DNA from: Stratiolaelaps scimitus
Lineage: Eukaryota; Arthropoda; Arachnida; Mesostigmata; Laelapidae
Length of the DNA: 64,000 nt
Assembly: GCA_019614645.1 (NCBI GenBank)
Contig: JABWDB010000002.1
Location: 27,269,501-27,333,500 of the forward strand
Reading direction: 5' to 3'
Shown here piece by piece: positions 51,401-63,164 of this stretch; the first letter of the stretch is position 1; every line of letters begins with the position of its first letter. The position numbers were made by a program, and so were the translations under genes. The notes under the pieces are model-generated. The model was given only the letters and a program-made list of their open reading frames with translations, searched no databases and had not been told where the DNA came from.

Positions 51401-54400
51401 AGCTTTTTTTTTTCGTTCCTTTGCCTGGGAACTCACGTTCGAAATGGTAAGAGCGTGTACCAAGTTTGCAAGATTACACCATAATTTATTATCACCCTCA
51501 CCATAATCATCTCTTGGAATTGGTTAATACAAATTTGAGCAACCATATCTTATTCAGTGTGCAATAGGTGTCAGTTCCCTAATGACCGTCACGAAGCGTA
51601 GAAGGTTTGTCATACAATCCTAACGAGATTGTAGAGCATATAAAAAGCAGTAACCGCTTTACGGGACATCATAACAACTCTGCGGTCGGGCGTAACGCTA
51701 ATTAGCACGGCCGGATCTTATCACTGGCCCAATGGACAAGCATGACCATGTGTTGCTTAACCTGGTGTCATGTAATAAACGCCGTAGCCGCCTTTAGGTG
51801 ACACAAAATAGTTAAGGTAGATGAACTGGATAGGTTGGAAGCCATTTGAAATCGTCGCAGTCTCTCGAGTGCGGCCGTTTTGAGCAACAGCTGAGCTACA
51901 GAAGTTCAGGTTCTCAGATCAAGTTGAATGCGTATCAAGCTTATATTAGATCTACATGCGCTATACTAACTTATATATGAAATGCGATATTGGGTCTAAA
52001 TCAGTCCAAGTTGGGGGATTGATTTAAATAACGTGGATAACATACAACCGTAATAATGTAAGCTTACCTGGTTGCTATGTTGAGGCGTGACGTAAGCCAG
52101 CTGCCCTCAAAGACAAATATTAGAAAATTTCACATAGACAAGGTCGTAGCGACAGAGGCCGTATATTTGTATGTCTGTGTGTGACTGCAATAACTTGGTA
52201 ATACCTCGAGCAGTGGCATGCCTATTGTTTTGCTTTGTGGCACGGCAATTCCGATTTCTTTTGGTCCTTGTGCGCCGACACATTCTTTGGGGCAGGAAGC
52301 GGATGTCATCGCGAGCTGATGTTGATGTTTCGATCGCGCTCGAGAGCTCCCGAAGCTTCCGTTTGGATCACTGCCAACCAGTCATGATCAACACCACATC
52401 TCTTGGCAAAAGGGATATCGGAGGACATTACATAACATCCTAGGAGATTAGGACGAGGTCCTTTTGTGACCGGCCACCGATTGAAATACAACGGAGATGA
52501 AACAAATTAGTCCATTGGACTGAATGCCGCAGAAATGATATAGAGTCCTCCACATCTCTCTCTCTCTCTCTCTCACATACACACAGCTGCTCGTGACGCT
52601 TATTTGAAACGCCGCAGCTAGAAGCAAGCAAGCAAGAAGTAGGCTGCTGTTGTAAAAAGTGCTCCATTGTATTAGGTGAAGAGATAAACTTCGCCATTTG
52701 GCTGACATTACTTATTCGAGAATGAGCATGATGTACATTTGTCATGATCGAGCAGGGATTAAGTTCTAGTGCGTAGGGACGAAACAATGTTGTGTTGAGA
52801 GTGTGAGATACAAACGAACATACCTGATTCAAGAGCATACAAGGAAAGAGAGGAATAATACACCGATGAGAGAGAACTTTTGTCGAGAGAATCTAAAAAT
52901 GAGTCATGCGAGGTCAGCTGAGTAAAACAGATACACTTTTCGAGGGTTCTGTTAGAAGAGCATATCTCACAGAGATCAACACGGGCACACGGGTGCAGAA
53001 TGAGGCGTCTCCCTATTCGCTGTTGATTTTACAAAGGGAACCTCGGCGTAGCGAGGTTTGATTATCAAGCTTCATGTATTAATAGATAAATAATAAAAGA
53101 GTTATTCTTTCTTCTCATTTGTTTCAACGTGCCATGTTGATTTTATGCAGTGATTGTTTCAGCGATGTCGACCGTAGACTGGTGCCGTTGTAAATGCTGT
53201 GCCTATTTCGGCTGTATTCGCTAACCAATTAAAAGTTTTTCAAGGAAAACTTTGAGTAGAGTTTACACCTCTGGTGGGACCAAGCGTTTGTTCCGCTGGT
53301 TATTATGGACATCACTCCACTTAAATTGCAACGTCTTGAAAATGCGACATTGAAGAGACTGCGATAGAGCAATGATTGTTTTTAATACACAAATATGCGC
53401 TGCCCTGATTGTTACACATCTACAGGAACTTCGATAGCAAACAATAATAACGGTAAATTGCTGGTTGACAACCTACAAATTCCAAATGATTGCGTTAGAT
53501 TAGTGATACAAAGGATGGGCTTCATGGTGATGACTTCCGCGAACAGCGATGGACACTCGGCGGCGAACAAAGCCGAGTGTTGTTGTTGTTGTTGTTCATG
53601 ACGAACAGGAATGGAATACACAGAGTGCAGTTTCGCTCTGAACTGCTTTTAACAATCATGTGCGAATCCAGACACGCTGGAAAGTTACCACATGCCACTT
53701 ATCCATCCACCCATAATTATTTCTTTATCGAAACACGTCTGGATGCGGATCAAAACAAGAAAGCTCAATATATCCGTCAGACGTTTGAAATTCCGCCGTC
53801 AGTCGACGAACTGTTCCGAACATGAAAACCAGAAGATGCGTCAGTTTTGTATTCGTTTGGTCTAAAAAACCCCATTGCGGTACCTTTTTAGAAGCAATAA
53901 CAATGCGGTTGATTAACTAGAAGTACTAAGAATAATATATTGAGCATTAGCGCATATTAGAGTAATTGTCTCGAATTTTCTCTTCTATGTATAACTCAGC
54001 ATTTTACTGTTTTCCTTAATATTTGACCGTCGGCCTCGTCGTATTCACCTTCAATTTCTTCGTTGATTCGTTCGTATTAGCTATCTGGTAATACATAGAG
54101 TAAACAGTGTTTAATGATGCGTGCCCGACCCGGTGCTGAAGTTCAGTGGTCTGGCTGATACTATATGCAAAGCTATTCAGACGGTTCTATAAAAGAACTA
54201 CTATCTAAACAACTTCTATGAAATACGATCCGTGTTGGGACCATTAAGAACTGATCCATGTGAGAATATTTCCATAATCTAATTGGACCACGTATAGCAC
54301 GGCGAAGTCAAAATGACATTTTATTAGAGCTCTTTCAAAATGGGATCCATCCCATTTGCCAGACTAGTTTGAATCTTGCATATTGCTCCTTGTAACAGAA

Positions 54401-56722
54401 ACATCGCCATCATTAGTGGCACTTGAATATCGATATCCCCGGCGTCAATAGGCGAGTAAAAGCAAAGTTCGACCGAGACCACGCCATGCTCGTGCTAACC
54501 TGAAACATAGTTAGAGGCATTTGATAACATGATGTCTACGTTTAACTTATGCTTACAGAATTTCCTCTACAGTCTTACTCAGTCATTTACCGACTTTCTT
54601 TGGAGCACTAAGAAGATTTTCTGATGAAAGCAGCTATATAGGATGGATATGCGTTTGACTTGAATACAATTATGCAAAGGCAAGTTATGTAAATGTCTGT
54701 TATAGATGAGCTTGGTTTTAGTTCAAATCAAAACCTAAGTAGCTATATTTGTTTTCTCCTGAATTTGCCCGAGGGCCAATTCTGGTCTCAGTGAAGAAGA
54801 ATAACAAAAGATCGGGACGTAGGAGATGGGACCAAGGTCATATTGATGCGGATTTTGTGAGATAATTTTCGGAAATAGATTTGTTTGTTTTTTATAGTTG
54901 CAGGAAAGAGTGTATAGTTATCCTGAGAATCTGTGATCCAATCGAAAATCTCGATCATAATACCAGTATGTATAATCATGTGAGAGAAACAACTCAACAT
55001 TAAAACAACTCGCCCACAAAAACCTTTTGGCATTTTATCATCACCTATAGTCTCCTTACATTACAAATATATTCACGTCGTTGAGCTTCGGACGAGTATA
55101 CAATGAGTCGATGGATTTGCAAGCAAAGCTCAATAATATGTTCAAATATAAGTGAAAATCGGATCAACGACCACATATACCTACTATTTGTGAAGGTATA
55201 CCCACAAAGGTCGTTACTCAAATATTCTACGTGAGTGATAATAATAATAATAATAACAACAATAATAGTAAATAGTAACACCAAGGTAGCGGAGCCAGAA
55301 ATTCGATTTATTCATAAACGTAATGGGGATCATAAAAATTGTTTTTTTCTAATACGTCCTTGGCGTTTCTTCAATTATAGTGGGTTACGTTATGTATCAA
55401 TCGCGCGGATCCTCCACTTAGATCATGAGGAGCTGTGTGAAGTATGGTTGAGGCCCCATAGTGAGCTTCCAACTTGTTGTTTTAGTTGTAACTGTGCAAC
55501 TGTCAGTGCAAGTTGTGTGATATTCGGATGGAGTTTAACCTCCTGATGAAATATTCAGCAATTGCAGTGTTCGATGTGAACGATTGAGGAGATGATCTGT
55601 TACACTTTTGGCCATCTCTCTCTCCCTCAAGTTCTCGCTGCAATATAAGGCCACTGTGTTGAAAGGAACACTACACTATCCTATTCATAACAGACAGATA
55701 GAGTTGGAACGATCTAGGTAGAGCTGGCCATATGTTAATAATTCATTTGTTGAGCCGCCATTATTCATGTACTTTTCTCTTTTGGATGCATCCTGTACAA
55801 TGATAGCTACCCATGTCATCAACCGTAACCTATTATTACACGTGTATAGTACAGCCAAGTTTCGACTATGTACAATACTATTGAACAGAGTGTTGGATTT
55901 GCAATAGCTTTGCATACGTAAACATAGAATAATTGAAGTGACTAAGCAAACGTACGACGTTAAAAGGGTGGAAGTTGAAGCAGACATCCTAACAATTAAG
56001 CCTCGACGGTATAGCAATATTTACAATCGTATCTAAGAATTTCGGGACGAGAGTCTACCCAAGAGCTACTCACACATACTGATATGTAATTCAAGACTAG
56101 ACAACTATGTCAAATAGCCCCAAAATATCCAGGTAACGCTCTATGGACGAAACTTGTATGACAGATTTATAAAAATAGTCATCCTGCATGCCGCATGCGC
56201 CGATTCTCTTCCAATATTTTAAATCACCGATTAGAATCAATATTTTCCACTTAAGTATTCCAATAACGATATCGTTCGTAGTAACAATTCCAACAACCAT
56301 GACAATGAATGATTGTGAATAAACTCAATATAACTTTGATCTGTTCCGTAATCCCATTCTGTGCCACTCCGCGCACTATATTAAGAAACAATATCTCAAT
56401 GTAACCCTTCGACTGACAGATAGATAAATAATCCATATAACTAGATACCATATATGGTAGTGTTAGTCGATGAAAGGTATCTTGACTACGGGTCATAAAG
56501 GGTGCTACTCATCCGAAAGCATTTCTTTGATCATACTATATGTCAAAAGAGCACAGGTTATTAGAAGTGGGCATCAACTTTGTTTCCTTGTAAATACACA
56601 TCTTCCTGAAGCATTTTTGGTTCTGACTGGATTAATGCGGGCGGTGAATGTATCATAAATTCTTATTACATATTCGTCAGGAATGCATATATATATTTTT
56701 TTTTTATCACTAGGTGGCATAC
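48480..56722. other. Long stretch without a firmly supported gene
   Basis: The longest non-repetitive ATG frame of the window is here (50172-50675 plus, 167 codons) in moderately GC-rich DNA, but I recognise no domain. Minus 52443-52306 could be a terminal exon: it follows CTCCTAG, reads GCYVMSSDIPFAKRCGVDHD and stops at TGA, with no upstream partner found. The segment 53745-53825 (plus) ends IRQTFEIPPSVDELFRT before a stop, also unsupported. Simple repeats include CT at 52554-52574 and an AAT/AAC run at 55238-55263. Confidence 0.4.
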
Positions 56723-56873
56723 GTTCTTTGGAGTTTTCAACGTCTTCTCCTCGTAAATTCCGTGTAGGGGACGCAATTCCTATAGAATCAGCTGGCTCAG
56801 TGTTTTTTTTTCTGGAACGGCTGAGCAACGACCCTATTCGTCGGTTCTCATTGTTTCGGAGCGCACCTTCAAC
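56723..56873 (-). CDS. Candidate internal exon encoding a charged, disordered segment
   Basis: A 151-nt minus-strand segment begins after TACTGTTCAG and ends before GTATGC. It reads VEGALRNNENRRIGSLLSRS, then ADSIGIASPTRNLRGEDVEN, in phase 0 at its start and phase 1 at its end. Such Ser/Arg/Glu-rich sequence is typical of disordered regions, but also of fortuitous purine-rich frames. It lies on the same strand as the 47-48 kb candidate and the GC-rich 57.15-57.35 kb island, so the three could belong to one gene; no linking exons were established. Confidence 0.25.
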
Positions 56874-57130
56874 CTGAACAGTAGTCGAAGCACGTAAGAG
56901 CCCCGAGAACGTCCTCACCACGATAGACCGAGAAGCAAGTTTCCCAATGGTACTCTGAATGTATATGCTCGTACAGATTCGTGTTCGAGTATAGCCACTG
57001 GTAGCATAGCGACACGTGCAGATAAAATCTGTTTGATTATTGGATTAGGAAAATGGGGATTATACGGCCAGAAAATAGCGGCAGTTGGATACTCATATTC
57101 TGGCGTTTTTTCACCAATGAGAGGTACTGA

Positions 57131-57440
57131 GTGCCACAATTGAATTGTTCAGCCAGGTGTGGTCCGTCCGAGCGACCCCCGTTTGTCTCTTTTTACCGCC
57201 GCAAGTGCTGCTGCTTCTCCTGCTTTCGAGTCTTTTGTGTTTGTCCCACCCCCCAGACACACACAGACACCGCTACGCCGTTCATCCGTGGCGCAGTTCG
57301 TCTCTGCCATTCTACTGCGACCACCTCTGTATCTAGCCACGGGCATTACCCATGAGGTTCGGTTGAAGCCGATGTTCAGTCATTCAGGCGGAGCAGACTA
57401 TTTTGAGAAAGGACCCGTCGAGCTGGAAGCGGAAAGTAAA
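57131..57440. other. GC-rich island, possible first exon or promoter
   Basis: Frames are open on both strands. On the plus strand 57373 begins MFSHSGGADYFEKGPVELEA, followed closely by GTAAAG. On the minus strand a frame ends AAALAA before GTAAAAAG. Neither is recognisable. The local GC rise in AT-rich DNA suggests a transcription start, direction unknown. Confidence 0.25.
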
Positions 57441-60400
57441 GCGTTGTGTCTATCTATCTCTATGTTTGTGTATGTGTGTGTGTATATGATCCTGAGTAAA
57501 GAGCAAAGTACGACTGACTCACTATCGATATCCGGAAAATTCATCAAAAGAACAACAACGAGAGATGGTAGACAGACGATTTGTAGAATAGACGGTTTGA
57601 GGTTTTGACAACTAAGAAAATTGCAGTGCGCATCTGATATTGCGATGCCGCGATCGATCGATCGCCTTCATCTGTTTGACGGGAAAGAAGAAATCGGCTT
57701 CACTTATTTCCAATTACAAGATTGATGCAATGTTGGTGTCTGAATATAGAAGTCCAGGTATGTGAAACAAAAAAAGTCGATCTCACACACCACAGGACCG
57801 ATAACATCTATCCAATTTTTTTGCAGCAATTTGAAGCCATAATTCAGTAATTTTACAGGATTAATATTTGTATCAACCGCTCAATCACAACAAATTCCAG
57901 GGGATCCAGAGGGATCCCTTGGATCTAAATGTCTAACACAAGGGATAACAATCCCCAACAATCCCCAACAATCGCCCCCCCCACCCCCATAATCCCTAGA
58001 AATTCCGACCTATTGTAACGTTTAATATACTATAATAATTATTACATCCCCAACAATATTACAAATATAACGGCACGCACACGTTTATCCTCCAATTGGA
58101 GGACCATCCCTGGAAATGCAAAATATCAAACATAAAATAGCCAACGTGAGCGTAGAATCAAACGCCTTCGGTGTCCTGCTCTATTGTTTTTGTTCTCTGT
58201 GTTTTTCTAAATTGACGCAATTGGCGAGTTCGTTAGATGAAATGCATTAATATCAATATATAATATCATGAAGACTGAAAAGACCCGTCACTAGTAAGTT
58301 GCACCCGAATATTAGAATTAGAAAACGTCAATGAAATCTCGTAGCGGAAACTGAACTGATTGGTTAACGGTTTAAATGTCAAAAAATCCTAAATGGAAAG
58401 AAATGCAAAAGGAGGACTTCAAGTGGAGGAAGAGACGGAAGGTCGCATCGGGTTGCAATGCGTCTCCTCCAATGGCGAAACTTGGACTCGGACGAAATGG
58501 ACCCAATCTAGCGAGAAATAGGAGTTCAGGAAAATGAATGATTCACTGAAATATTCTAACTGTCGTCATACTCAAATAGGTGCGTATTCCATTGAGCTTC
58601 TTTGGGACACAGGCAGGCGGAAATGCTCGAATTTTCCCATCAGCTTTTCAACCCGCTTGAATGACTTTTCTATCATGGTCTTGAATATATATATGTATAT
58701 ATATGGGATGTAAGGGGCTTCACGACTTAAAAACACCTAGACATTTCCAGGTGGGTATGTATCTACGTATATGTTGCTGACAGCTTCGCCGGCCAGATTC
58801 TTTCTCTCAGTATTGCAGCGAGCGGATAAATAAACGCAGTATGTTTGAGATAGTTTGTAAGTTCCCATGCGTTCCATAATTTGTGGTAGGTGTGGCTTCG
58901 GCTCTTACTAAATTGGCCTACCCATTACTTTAAATTGTTTAATTCAGTACATAATATTTTGTTTAGCCGTTCTACGGCTCAGCAGTGTTATTTTGACCCA
59001 ACTATAATTCACTCGTGTGATCTCAACTAAGTCTCTGGGGTGATGACCGGTGCTTGGGGTTCTACCGAGCGTTCATCCGAGTTTGCACTTCTTCACTTCC
59101 GCTGGGGGCAACTCACATCGAGGATCCGATTCGAGCCCTCCTTTGGGATGGGCACAGACTTCGTCGTTTAGGAGAGATTCTTGGTTGTTATTTTTAATAC
59201 AACAAGTTCCACTCTGGAAGGAACCACTCATTCTCCGATGTGGAAAATTATTGGAGGCTGATGTGGAGAAGGTGGCTTTCATTTTTCCGGTCGATTGGTC
59301 ACCATGAGGGGAAATTGTCTTGTCCTAATTTCGATGTTGAAAGTAACGCAGGTCATATTTGTTAGTTTTTCCTCTGTTTTCGGCTCGAGTTGGTGTGGTT
59401 ATGCCATCAAAGAATGCTATGCGACCCATATACATCCGTGATGAATAAGCCGCTTTGTGGGCCATGTCTCTACAACCTGTTTCATTAGAACTTGTGTCGC
59501 TAAACTACATTATAATAGGTAGACACACTTTTCGCAAGTTTAGAGATTTCGGACATTACGCTAAATGGGTCAGGTTTGAAGGGTTTCATTAGAAAAACAA
59601 AATGTTTTCATTTAGTAAGTGAGCCATGTGCTTTTATTAGGCAAGTGACGGCTTTCTATAGAAAACGATTACCATATTGTTCGGAAAATCTCAGATGCGG
59701 ATCTTTTGTGTTTGATTATAAAAAAATCATCTGTTTTGCTGTTGCAACTTCGGGTCGTCTGGAGAAGGCTGGACACGTCCAAAGCAATTATATAATGGTC
59801 AGCGTGCACTTAGCATTATGCTTATACTTGTCCCTTGTGATCAAAACGATACGAAAATGGTTCCAGTAGATTGGAGGACGATGCGCCGAATTAGGCCGAA
59901 TGGCGGCTGGTTCTGGCAGCAAAACAGCTGAGGGTAAACTACAGAAAATAGAAAGTGATTATATTTGGGTCGTAGCCGACGATTATCAGCTACATTGTTT
60001 GGGCTGACTGTGCGACAATAGGCATATTTTCCGTTTGACCAATAATGATCACCGTATTTTCTGCTTATTCCTTATGCCTCTGCTTATTACTTATACATCA
60101 TACGGATCGAAAGCATATCAAACGTAGCAACCAGAGTTGAGAACTCACTCAGTGTTGAGCGTACGCATATCCACGGCTGCGCAGACTTTACGCTTTCGAG
60201 CAAATCATAGCGGAGACCATTGTTTTTTGGGCCCAGCTAACGTCGACACATGAACCTAAGTGGTTACTCTCAGCAAAGTCGTATGCCAGCGAGGCTCACC
60301 ATCCTTAGTGTTGCCACTGTCGAGCTGGTGTCTTTTTTTTGCATCGTCGCGTCGTGAACGAGCACATGAACCCTCAATGTTTTTACTATATACACTTGAC

Positions 60401-60926
60401 TTTATCTTATGTGAGGGGCGCTTGGTTGGGAAGACATATGTACATAGTACTAATAGTTTTTTTTAAGAAACGCTCCCTTCTACGTGAGACCTCACTCTGT
60501 TCACGTTTATTCTTCATGAGTCGGCCAGTAAGTGCCAAAGGGTCACCGTAGCATTAGAACCAGACTTCCATCACACACCATGCGTATTATAGCTATGAAT
60601 TACTTAAATCCGTCACGACCATTCGGCGGCTGAAACCACATCCCTTAAAATATATCAAGGTTCTGCCCTGGGGCCTTCCCCATTGTCGTGTTCATATTAT
60701 TTTCGTGTCCGTTTGTTCAGTCGCTTCGAAGAAAGCATGACCTACCTTAGCTTTCTTCCTGTCCATCCGAGTGCAATAGAATAGCTCAGCATAGTGTTGT
60801 TATAGGCTTCTGGCTACTCCAACTGAACTGGGTCACTTCCTATATGGGTCACCCTGGCTGGTTGAAATGAACGAAACTAAAGTATGATAATATACCGTAC
60901 ATCTGTACGACTTCTATATTAAAAAA
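57441..60926. other. No supported gene
   Basis: Contains a 16-bp perfect palindrome at 57650-57665 (GCGATCGATCGATCGC) and a short tandem of CAATCCCCAA around 57950-57975 before a C-run. Frames at 59050-59307 and 59576-59869 show no domain. Confidence 0.5.
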
Positions 60927-60964
60927 TAGAGTTGGCCTTGCCCTACGGGCAGCGGCCAACTCTA
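60927..60964. repeat. Rod-like hairpin heading the unusual repeat block
   Basis: TAGAGTTGGCC (60927-60937) and GGCCAACTCTA (60954-60964) are perfect 11-bp arms. Inside them TGCCC and GGGCA form a second 5-bp stem around TAC. The sequence immediately precedes the first copy of the array's long direct repeat at 60967. Confidence 0.9.
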
Positions 60965-60966
60965 GT

Positions 60967-61815
60967 CCCGCTCGCGATATATTATCATTACATGTTGGAG
61001 AAATGGAAAAATTGAGATACGGGAGTTTCTGAGACGCAGTTCTATGAGTGTCGGCAGGAGCCTGCGGCTCCTGGCCGACACACGTGACTCTCTTCAGGCT
61101 TTTGCAGTTCTATGGTCGTCTTCGTCGTTTCGCAGTTGTATGAGCGGCGTCCAGGAGCCTTCGGCTCCTGGCCGACGCGTCTTCCACAGTTGTATGGACG
61201 TCGTCCAGGAGCCTTCGGCTCCTGTCCGACGGCGTCACTCGCAGTTGTATGAATCCCGCTCGCGATATGTTACTTTTTACATGTTGGAGAAATCCAAAAG
61301 TTGAGATTCGGGAGTTTCTGAGACGCAGTTCTATGAGTGTCGGGACTCACTTCTTGCTTTCGCAGTTGTATGAGCGGCGTCCAGGAGCCTTCGGCTCCTG
61401 GCCGGCGCGTTCTTCCACAGTTCTATGGTCGTCGTCCAGTCGCCTTCGGCTCCTGTCCGACGGCGTACCCCGCAGTTGTATGAGCGTCGGCGGGAGCCTT
61501 CGGCTCCCTGCCGACGCCGTGACTCTCTTCTGGCTTTCGCAGTTGTATAAGCGGCGTCCAGGAGCCTTCGGCTCCTGGCCGGCGCGTTCTTCCACAGTTC
61601 TATGGTCGTCGTCCAGTCGCCTTCGGCTCCTGTCCGACGGCGTACCCCGCAGTTGTATGAGCGTCGGCGGGAGCCTTCGGCTCCCTGCCGACGCCGTGAC
61701 TCTCTTCTGGCTTTCGCAGTTGTATGAGCGGCGTCCAGGAGCTTTCGGCTCCTGGTCGGCGCGTCTTCCACAATTCTATGGTGTCCTCCGCAGTTGTATG
61801 AGCGTGCAAACACCG
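60967..61815. repeat. GC-rich array of hairpin-bearing units with 177-bp higher-order repeat
   Basis: Units of about 50-70 bp start CGCAGTT(G/C)TATG and carry an inverted repeat such as CAGGAGCCTTCGGCTCCTG (8-bp stem, 3-nt loop) or GGGAGCCTTCGGCTCCC. An 89-bp segment at 60967-61055 recurs at 61255-61344, 288 bp on. From about 61375 a 177-bp higher-order unit repeats (61375, 61552, partial at 61729) with hardly any differences, indicating recent duplication. As 177 is 59 codons, long frames exist on both strands (plus 61249-61818, minus 61331-61813); these are a by-product of the periodicity. The array is far more GC-rich than its flanks, which suggests a different origin. Confidence 0.95.
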
Positions 61816-61828
61816 TGACTCAATATGG

Positions 61829-62945
61829 CGGACACACGGACAGACAGACACTACAGTGTTTTTGACCATCTAAACGCATAATCGACATTATCTCAAAAAC
61901 GATCAACTTTAGGTATAGGAACACCTATTGCTGATTTGTTCAGCTTAGTCAGACGCATCAGCTAATGATATAATACGGACTCTCAATGCTCTGTATAAGG
62001 ACTAAATCGAACATTAAGCTTAATAAAATTAATTTGTCAAATTAAAAGAAAACCTGAGCGAAATTGATATATAAAAAAACACGTACACATGCCCCTCCTC
62101 AAATGTAACAACTCCCCAATTGACATTGTTAAGAGAAACCGAGAGGAAAGCATCAGAAAACGACGAAAACAGTGCAATTTTTTGTGATAGGTTTTTGTTT
62201 TTCGCAATTAAAAAAATATTAACAACTGTTTGACGTAATTTAAAATATGACAAAGATGGCGCTCCCGATGAGCTTTGACCTCAAATAAAAACCAATCATT
62301 TCCAACATAAGCAAAGTAGTCAAATAAAATGAAAAGTGTCGAAAAAAAGACCCCCTCGGGGTTTTCCGGCCTCCAAAATGGTCAACTCGAAAACGGTCAA
62401 CTTTAGGTATAGGAACACCTATTGCAAAAGTGTTCAGCTCGTCGAAATATGTCGATTAAGCGCAAGAAATCGACCCCTTACATAGAGCACCATGTTGAGG
62501 TTTTTTGCTTTAACTCAAAAAGTATCCACTTTAGGTATATGTATACCTATTGCAAAAGTGTTCAGCTCGTCGAGACGCATCAGAAACACGCGAGAAAAGT
62601 ACCCCTTACATAGATCACCATGTTAAACACCTTTTAAAAAAAGGCAAAAAAATGGTCGAAAATGCCAATTTCACCTGATGACAATATTTACAAAGTTGTT
62701 CAGGACTCTAAAATGCATCGATACATGCAAAAAAACCACCCCCTACATAGACCTCATGTTAAAAAATCCCCCCCCATTTTGACCCCCACCCCCCCAGCGA
62801 CCCCCCACCCCCCTAAAAACATAGCTCTCGTCAATAGCTACACAATGATACCAAACATGCCCATATTGAAAAAAGTTAAACCCCAAAAGTCACCCACCGA
62901 AACGATTTGCACCTCATTGTCAGACGGACAGACACCACGAGCGTT
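61829..62945. repeat. Diverged repeat block bracketed by CGGACAGACA direct repeats
   Basis: The motif CAACTTTAGGTATAGGAACA(CCTATTGC) and a following TTCAGCT(C/T) block occur at about 61904-61945, 62398-62440 and, as TTTAGGTATATGTATACCTA, at 62530-62570. A fainter fourth copy ends near 62703. The last three are spaced about 128 and 138 bp apart and share a downstream CCCC(T)TACATAGA...CATGTT block. CGGACAGACA occurs at the left edge (61836) and right edge (62924). A terminator-like hairpin, ACCCC CTC GGGGT followed by TTT, lies at 62350-62365. A run of C-rich sequence fills 62760-62815. No coding frame is supported. Confidence 0.85.
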
Positions 62946-63164
62946 AATAAAGTCTATAGAATATCTAGTGAGCTCACAAATACAGGACAAGCAGTACGTC
63001 AATCAGTTATTGACACTATCCTAGCAATAGAGAGAGAGTGGTTTGCACTATATTTGAATGAGCGGCTACACTCCGCTACCTTTCAAACATTTGAAAGCGC
63101 AACCGAAAAGGACTTCGAGGTAATTACGACATATCACGGCAAAATGTATGATGATACAAAATAG
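62940..63164 (+). other. Protein-like open frame, status unknown
   Basis: Just right of the repeat block a frame ending at the TAG of 63162-63164 reads SELTNTGQAVRQSVIDTILA, then IEREWFALYLNERLHSATFQ and TFESATEKDFEVITTYHGK. Possible acceptors are AATATCTAG at 62971 or ATACAG at 62985. AATAAA occurs near 63275. I recognise no family; it could be the last exon of a gene or the end of the mobile element, or chance. Confidence 0.2.

Noticed and set aside
61249..61818. 189-codon plus-strand and 160-codon minus-strand open frames
   Set aside because: Both arise because the higher-order repeat is 177 bp, a multiple of three. Both strands are open and there is no signal peptide, domain or start context, so neither is called as a gene.
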